From assembly GCA_949130495.1 (NCBI GenBank), contig OX422215.1, positions 73,485,244-73,549,243 of the forward strand: 64,000 nt of DNA, given 5' to 3'. The notes below the pieces were generated by a model, which saw only the letters and a program-made list of their open reading frames with translations, was not told where the DNA came from and made no database searches. Positions 59,210-64,000 of this stretch are shown here, piece after piece (within the stretch, counting starts at the first letter, position 1; the number at the start of each line of letters is the position of its first letter). A program made the position numbers and the translations under genes. The DNA comes from Sambucus nigra. Taxonomy: Eukaryota > Streptophyta > Magnoliopsida > Dipsacales > Adoxaceae.

Positions 59210-60463
59210 TGTAAGGACATAAATTTTCAAATGAGTCCCTGTAGTGTTTTGACTTAATTCCGTGAACAAAACTTGTTTGTAATATGTCATAGGGAGATTT
59301 TTATTTTGTCACGATCCCACTTGGTCTATGACGTATTGAAGAAAATTGAAGAGGCTGCGACAAATGTTCAAAGAATTAAATCGTGCCGAAGTTTAATTGG
59401 TGCAAGTTTAATCATCTTCAAAGTTAATTGCATTACGAGATCACTCAGGTATGAATGCATATAATTAATGGTGCTCGAAATTATTTTTATAAAAGATAAG
59501 GATGTATTTTTATAAAGAAAAATGTTTTAAAATGTTTTAAAAAGTGTTTTAAGTGTTTACACTATGTTTTATTTTGATAAACTCGAAATAGAGTTTGACT
59601 AATTTGGATCTCTTTTAAAATAGACATTTTAAACAAAAAGTCAGATAAAGTCAAACTGACGCAGCGTCGTTTGAACGACATGTCAGCTCGTTCGAGCGAG
59701 ATGCTCATGTCGCGCGAATGACATGGCAATCTCGTTCGAGCAACACTCTTTTCGAGGTGGCGCTTAATTATTATTTAAAGCGTGTTTGCATCAGAGTTTC
59801 GAAAGTGTGCATTCTGGAAAATAGTATTCAAACCCGAAACTTGTTTGCACATGTTTTCTAAGGTTTATAAAGCATAAACACATCCTTAGAGTTTGCCAAG
59901 ATCCGAGTTATCATTCTTATATGTTTACGTGATCTTGCGGCACCAAGAAGGTTTGTTCTACCATAGAACATCAGGGTTTTACGATGAAGAAAAGAGAAGG
60001 ACTTCTTGTTCGACATCGTAGACGATTCAAAGCCATTCGATGGACACCGAGAAATACATGAACGCGTGTGTTATGGACAGGTATCGTGGAAGCCAAAATT
60101 TCTGCATGGGCACTATTGAAGAACGGTAGAAGATCAGAAGGAGCGTCAAGACCCGTGGGGATCGAGTCATTGAGTAAGGATAATCTGTCTTTGTAAAACC
60201 ATTGTTCATAGTGATTGTCTGGCTTGGGCCGTCCGAGGTTGTTTTCCCGTTTTGGATTTTTTCCTCGTACATCCGGCGTTGTGAGTATTCTTTAATTTAC
60301 TTTACTTGCGTTAATCACTAGATGCATGTTTAGGATTAATCAAGATAAAATTGGTTTAAAGTAAGAATTGGGTTTTCACAACTTGGTTTGGTGCATAATT
60401 AAAAGTTGGATAATTTTCGGAGAAAATTGGTTTTGTTTAAAACACACATATTGGGTCCTTTCA
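59210..60463 (+). repeat. GAG-2 5' LTR
   Basis: 1254 bp, TGTAAGG ... CTTTCA. The TATA box (GGTTTATAAAGC) is near 59862, and the palindrome array is at 59667-59743. Confidence 0.82.
59667..59743. repeat. Palindrome array in GAG-2 5' LTR
   Basis: Four variants of TCGTTCGAACGA start at 59667, 59688, 59710 and 59732 (21, 22, 22 bp). It lies about 120 bp upstream of the TATA box. Confidence 0.8.
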
Positions 60464-60466
60464 AAT

Positions 60467-60478
60467 TGGTATCAGAGC
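60467..60478 (+). promoter_or_regulatory. GAG-2 primer-binding site (initiator-Met tRNA)
   Basis: TGGTATCAGAGC follows the LTR after three bases, identical to GAG-1. Confidence 0.88.
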
Positions 60479-60565
60479 TAAAAACACTATTTTATTATTT
60501 TTAATCCGTGTGTTTGTGTTTCCTTGCGATTATTTTGTTTTTACTCCTGATTTGTCCCTTTCTCG

Positions 60566-61392
60566 ATGGATTCTCTAAGCTTTGACGATTTACATCGTTT
60601 GAATTTAAAGTTTGTAAAATGTATTGAAGTTTTGGAGAAAGAAAATTATGGTTTCAAAAATAGGATTGAATATTTGCAAACGTTTCAAATTCAAAGAGAT
60701 ATTTGTCGCGAGAAGTTTAGTTCCTTGTTTAATAATTTTAATATGATAAAATTGGGCAAAAAGGAAAGTGATGATAGAGTCCTCGTTTTAGAAAAAGAAT
60801 TAGAGGATTTAAAAAATTCTAGATTTTGTGCCGTTCAAGAAAATAATTCGATTAATGATGCTATGGCAAGAGAAAATACTGTTAGGGATAAGTTTTCTCA
60901 CATTGAGAGGGAGCGTGATAACCTTCTAGGGGTAATTGAAAATTTAAAGAAGGAATCCTGAAAGTTTGAGGAGTCTAATCGTTTGCTTGATTCGAAAGTT
61001 TTGAAGTTAAAAAATGATTTAAATGACTCGAGTAGTGATGGTAGCGACTTATCTTGTTCTAGTGGTTCGAATGTAAAAGTTAAAACCACAGTTTATTTAG
61101 AGCGTCAACCACATCCGAGGGTATTAGAAAAGGTCAACCTAAAGGTCCCGTTCCTCATCGTGTTTTCACATGTTCGCATTGTGGTAGGAAAGGTCACCTT
61201 AGGAGTTTTTGTTTTGATCTTAGAAAAGACCCTAGGAAGGTTAAACATAGTGTCCCATTGGTTTCCAAAACCCGTTTTGTTAGGTATACACCTGTTTGGG
61301 TTTGGAAATCCGTTTTGGAAATGCTAAATGCTTCGTTGGTTGATTCTCACATGCATGCACATGATTCATCTCTTGTTATTTCTTATGGATAG
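60566..61392 (+). pseudogene. gag: GAG-2 gag-like gene
   Basis: ATG at 60566 (MDSLSFDDLHRLNLKF) starts a protein that is mostly coiled coil (VLEKENYGFKNRIEYLQ, LVLEKELEDLKNS). TGA at 60959-60961 interrupts it, and the same frame continues with a Ser/Asp-rich stretch. A frameshift near 61100 leads to the CCHC zinc knuckle at 61171-61212 (CSHCGRKGHLRSFC) and a tail with DSHMHAHDSS, which resembles the GAG-1 tail. The frame ends TAG at 61390-61392. The copia capsid domain present in GAG-1 is not visible, so this looks like only the C-terminal half of a GAG-1-type protein. Confidence 0.7.
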
Positions 61393-62566
61393 TAGCTTGC
61401 ATGCTTTGTCATACGCTAGACCTTGCATCATGATTTATAATTTGCTAGTGTTATGACATGTTTATCTCTTTGTATTATATTTTTCATTTGTTTGAGTCTT
61501 ATTTGAAAAATATAAAAAGATTTTTTTTTTAAGAAAAGGTTCGAATAGCCAAAAAGATTTTTGGTTTTTGTTTTTGAGTTTTCATGTTTGATGTGGCATA
61601 TTGGTGTGCTTGGACCCCCGAATCGTTTTTATTATCCATGTGGCTAGGACATTTGGTCATTATTATCGATGCTTAGAATGATCTTAACCATTGTTTATAT
61701 GGGGTTGTTTTGAAGTTGATATGCATTTTGATTCGACTTTGTGTATATGTCAACATTGCACACATGCACGAGTTTATATGGATGTTTTAATTCTCTTACA
61801 TATTTGAATTTGGTGAGGCGTTCTTATCTCAATCTTGTCATTTATGCGTAAGTAGACTTGAGGAGAAGTGTGCATGAAAGAATCATTTACCGTGAGGATT
61901 TGAATTGAAAAAATGATGAGTGATTCACGGAAAAGGGTCGTGAGAGTTTAAAATTAACTCATCGTGAAAGCCACTGTTTAAAAGAGCCCAAAAGAAAAAG
62001 CAATATGCAATGAAAAAGGGTCAATAAGACTTTCTCTAAGTTGAGAATGCTAGAAACTTCTAAAGAAATTGAAAAAGTATATTTATGAGGGAGTTTGGTT
62101 GGAGGAAATTTAAACGGGTTTGCACAACTAATCCTAATGTTGAAACATTGCAATTTGATGCTATTGTTTGTAGAATCGTCATAATTCTGGATTTGTGTGC
62201 ATGTAGTATGCTTAGTTCATTAAGCTCACGCTTTAATTGTCATATGGCTATGATAAAGTTTGATGATTTATCGCTATCAATTAGAGCTTCTTGATCGTTT
62301 GGATGTGTTGAACTTGTGACTCATATGTTATAGTTTCACGCCCATTCATTCCATGTCCATGTTTGAGCACATCGGTACTATGTTTGCATGTAACTCAAAT
62401 TTTTAGTTTTTATGAGTTTTTGCGTTTTGTGAAAAAGACATCCTGCTTTAGCACTGTTTTGCTTATGTCAGGACCTTCCACTTATTTGTTTCGGGAAATT
62501 TTTTCACTGGGAAATAATATATTATATTTTCTGGGAAAATGTGAAAGTTTGGCAGGTTGCGAGAAG
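61393..62566. other. GAG-2 internal 3' non-coding region
   Basis: No gene. Blocks shared with GAG-1 include AAAAGAGCCCAAAA (61979) and CCCATTCATTC (62339). Confidence 0.55.
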
Positions 62567-62666
62567 TCGTTCAAACGACATCTCTATGTCGCCCGAATGA
62601 CATCTGTCCTTCGTTCGAGCGACGTCCTCACTTCGTTTGAGCGACGTCCCTGGCTTGTTCGAACGA
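62567..62666. repeat. Palindrome array in GAG-2 internal 3' region
   Basis: Five variants start at 62567, 62589, 62611, 62633 and 62655, exactly 22 bp apart. Confidence 0.82.
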
Positions 62667-63434
62667 CAGACTGAATTCTTGCTTCTGATTTGTTTGCAGT
62701 CCTCTGGTTATATTGTTTTTTTTTTGTACCGTTGGAATATTTCTGGACTGACTGGTTTATATGCAAGTTATATTGGTTTAAAATTGATTTTTTGCATATA
62801 GTCCGTTTATCACACCTGATTAGATTGATATATTCTTTGTGTGATTCATTGATTTACTAGCTATTGATTTGTCATCTCTTGATCATATTTAGTTGGTTGT
62901 TGCACGGTTATCTAGCATTTTCAATTCTCAAATTGGTATCCAATTGATTTAAATTGGTATATTATCATGCTAGATACTTTGATTGGTTTGTCTTTTCATC
63001 GTATTATCTATTTGAGACAAAAAGGGGGAGAGATGTATGTGATGTAGGGGGAGATTTGTTGAGCGTTTTTATTGATATCTGGATTTACATATTGTTTGAT
63101 TATATTTCTTTAAAATTGGTATCAAACAATTGCTCACATGTTTCAAATAATTTGTTCTTATTAAAAATATAAATTGGTATCATTTGTTCCCCCATACTTC
63201 ACTGGGTATTTGTTTGTCTACTTCATGTGTGTAGGTACACTTCAGCGATTTGAGATTTCAAGTCTACATCACATTCAGACAGTTCATGCTTGCCGGTGCT
63301 ACATATTCTAGTCCGTGTCCTGTATTTTTTATTTTGGGTTTATGGGATGGGATTTAGGCGTCATACGGCTTGACAACCCGGTTTAGGCATTTTACTGGAT
63401 TAGTTTTGTCCTGGAATAGTCAAATGGGGAGATT
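62667..63434. other. GAG-2 region before the 3' LTR
   Basis: No gene. It contains AAAAAGGGGGAGAG (63018) and GTAGGGGGAGATTTG (63045), polypurine-like tracts, and a weaker TGGGGAGA directly before the LTR. Confidence 0.5.
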
Positions 63435-64000
63435 TTTAAGGACATAAATTTCCAATTGAGTCCCTGTAGTGTTTTGACTTAATTTCGTGAACAAAACTTA
63501 TTTGTAATATGTCGTAGGGAGATTTTTATTTTATCACGATCCCACTTGGTCTATGACGTATTGAAGAAAATTGAAGACGTTGCGGCAAAGCTTCAAAGAA
63601 TTAAATTATGCTGAAGTTTAATTGGTGCAAGTTTAATCATCTTCAAAGTTAATTGCATTCCGAGATCACTCAGGTATGAATGCGTATAATTAATGGTGCT
63701 CGAAATTATTTTTATAAAAGATAAGGATGTATTTTTATAAAGAAAAATGTCTTAAAATGTTTTTAAAAGTGTTTTAAGTGTTTACACTACGTTTTATTCT
63801 GATAAACTTGAAATAGAGTTTGACTAATTTGGATCTCTTTTAAAAGAGCCGTTTTAAACAAAAAGTCAAACTAACGCAGCGTCGTTTGAACGACATGTCA
63901 GCTCGTTCGAGCGAGATGCTCATGTCGTGCGAATGACATGGCAATCTCGTTTGAGCAACACTCTTTTCGAGGTGGCGCTTAATTATTATTTAAAGCGTGT
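63435..64000 (+). repeat. GAG-2 3' LTR, first 566 bp
   Basis: Matches the 5' LTR with about 5-7% differences by eye, including a 10-bp deletion near 63868. The first bases are TTTAAGG rather than TGTAAGG. A palindrome array lies at 63882-63958 with 21, 22, 22-bp spacing, the same as the 5' LTR. Confidence 0.8.

Larger units (their letters stand above)
59210..64000 (+). mobile_element. Gag-only LTR element GAG-2 (3' end outside window)
   Basis: A 5' LTR (59210-60463), initiator-Met primer site, a short gag with a CCHC knuckle, a non-coding 3' part and the start of a 3' LTR (63435 on). No pol is present in the 3-kb interior. The left target site is probably TATGT (59205-59209). LTR starts of GAG-1 and GAG-2 are identical for 11 bases (TGTAAGGACAT) and then unrelated. 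Confidence 0.8.

Noticed and set aside
60027..60272. Open frame in the GAG-2 LTR
   Set aside because: Antisense to the LTR R-U5 part, with no domain and not required to be open in the 3' copy.

Overview
This is a plant nuclear window, most likely from a eudicot. It holds one recognisable host gene, and almost everything else is nested transposable elements. The plant signs are Ty3/gypsy pol genes with two RNase H domains (the Tat lineage), a Ty1/copia pol, initiator-Met tRNA primer-binding sites (TGGTATCAGAGC), CACTA and hAT-type termini, and an F-box gene closely resembling Arabidopsis SKIP14. No bacterial, CRISPR, rRNA or tRNA features were seen.

Left block (1-20606). A Ty1/copia element has been split twice. 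A Tat-lineage gypsy element (here Tat-A, 1-7391, 5' part outside the window) sits in its gag. A gag-only LTR element (GAG-1, 11214-19672, target duplication GACCC/GATCC) sits in its 3' LTR. GAG-1 is itself split by a probable solo LTR (E1, 14427-16982, target duplication TGCAT).

Host block (20607-28604). It contains a small hAT-like MITE (22285-22450) and the two-exon SKIP14-like gene on the minus strand (23945-26717). The upstream region of that gene has a diverged direct duplicate at 38820-39157.

Middle block (28605-41100). It holds a very degenerate Tat element (Tat-C) with about 150-bp tandem repeats in its 3' untranslated part, then the promoter duplicate, then an AT-rich array of about 270-455-bp repeats.

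Right block (41101-64000). Tat-B is complete with both LTRs (41101-54231, near-perfect TCGT target duplication) but heavily mutated. It is followed by a CACTA transposon end (54621). Tat-D (from 55494) lies in the CACTA, an E-family unit (58025) lies in the Tat-D protease, and a second gag-only element (GAG-2, from 59210) lies in that unit and runs off the window.

Two features deserve attention. (1) Tat-A and Tat-B carry, between pol and the 3' LTR and on the opposite strand, two extra genes. The larger has spliceosomal introns, one of them at the same place and phase in both elements, and both genes share a GW..AL motif near their C-termini. (2) Both gag-only elements carry arrays of 3-5 copies of a 12-bp palindrome (consensus TCGTTCGAACGA), mostly at a 21-22-bp period. 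The arrays lie upstream of the TATA box in every LTR, and again in the internal 3' region.
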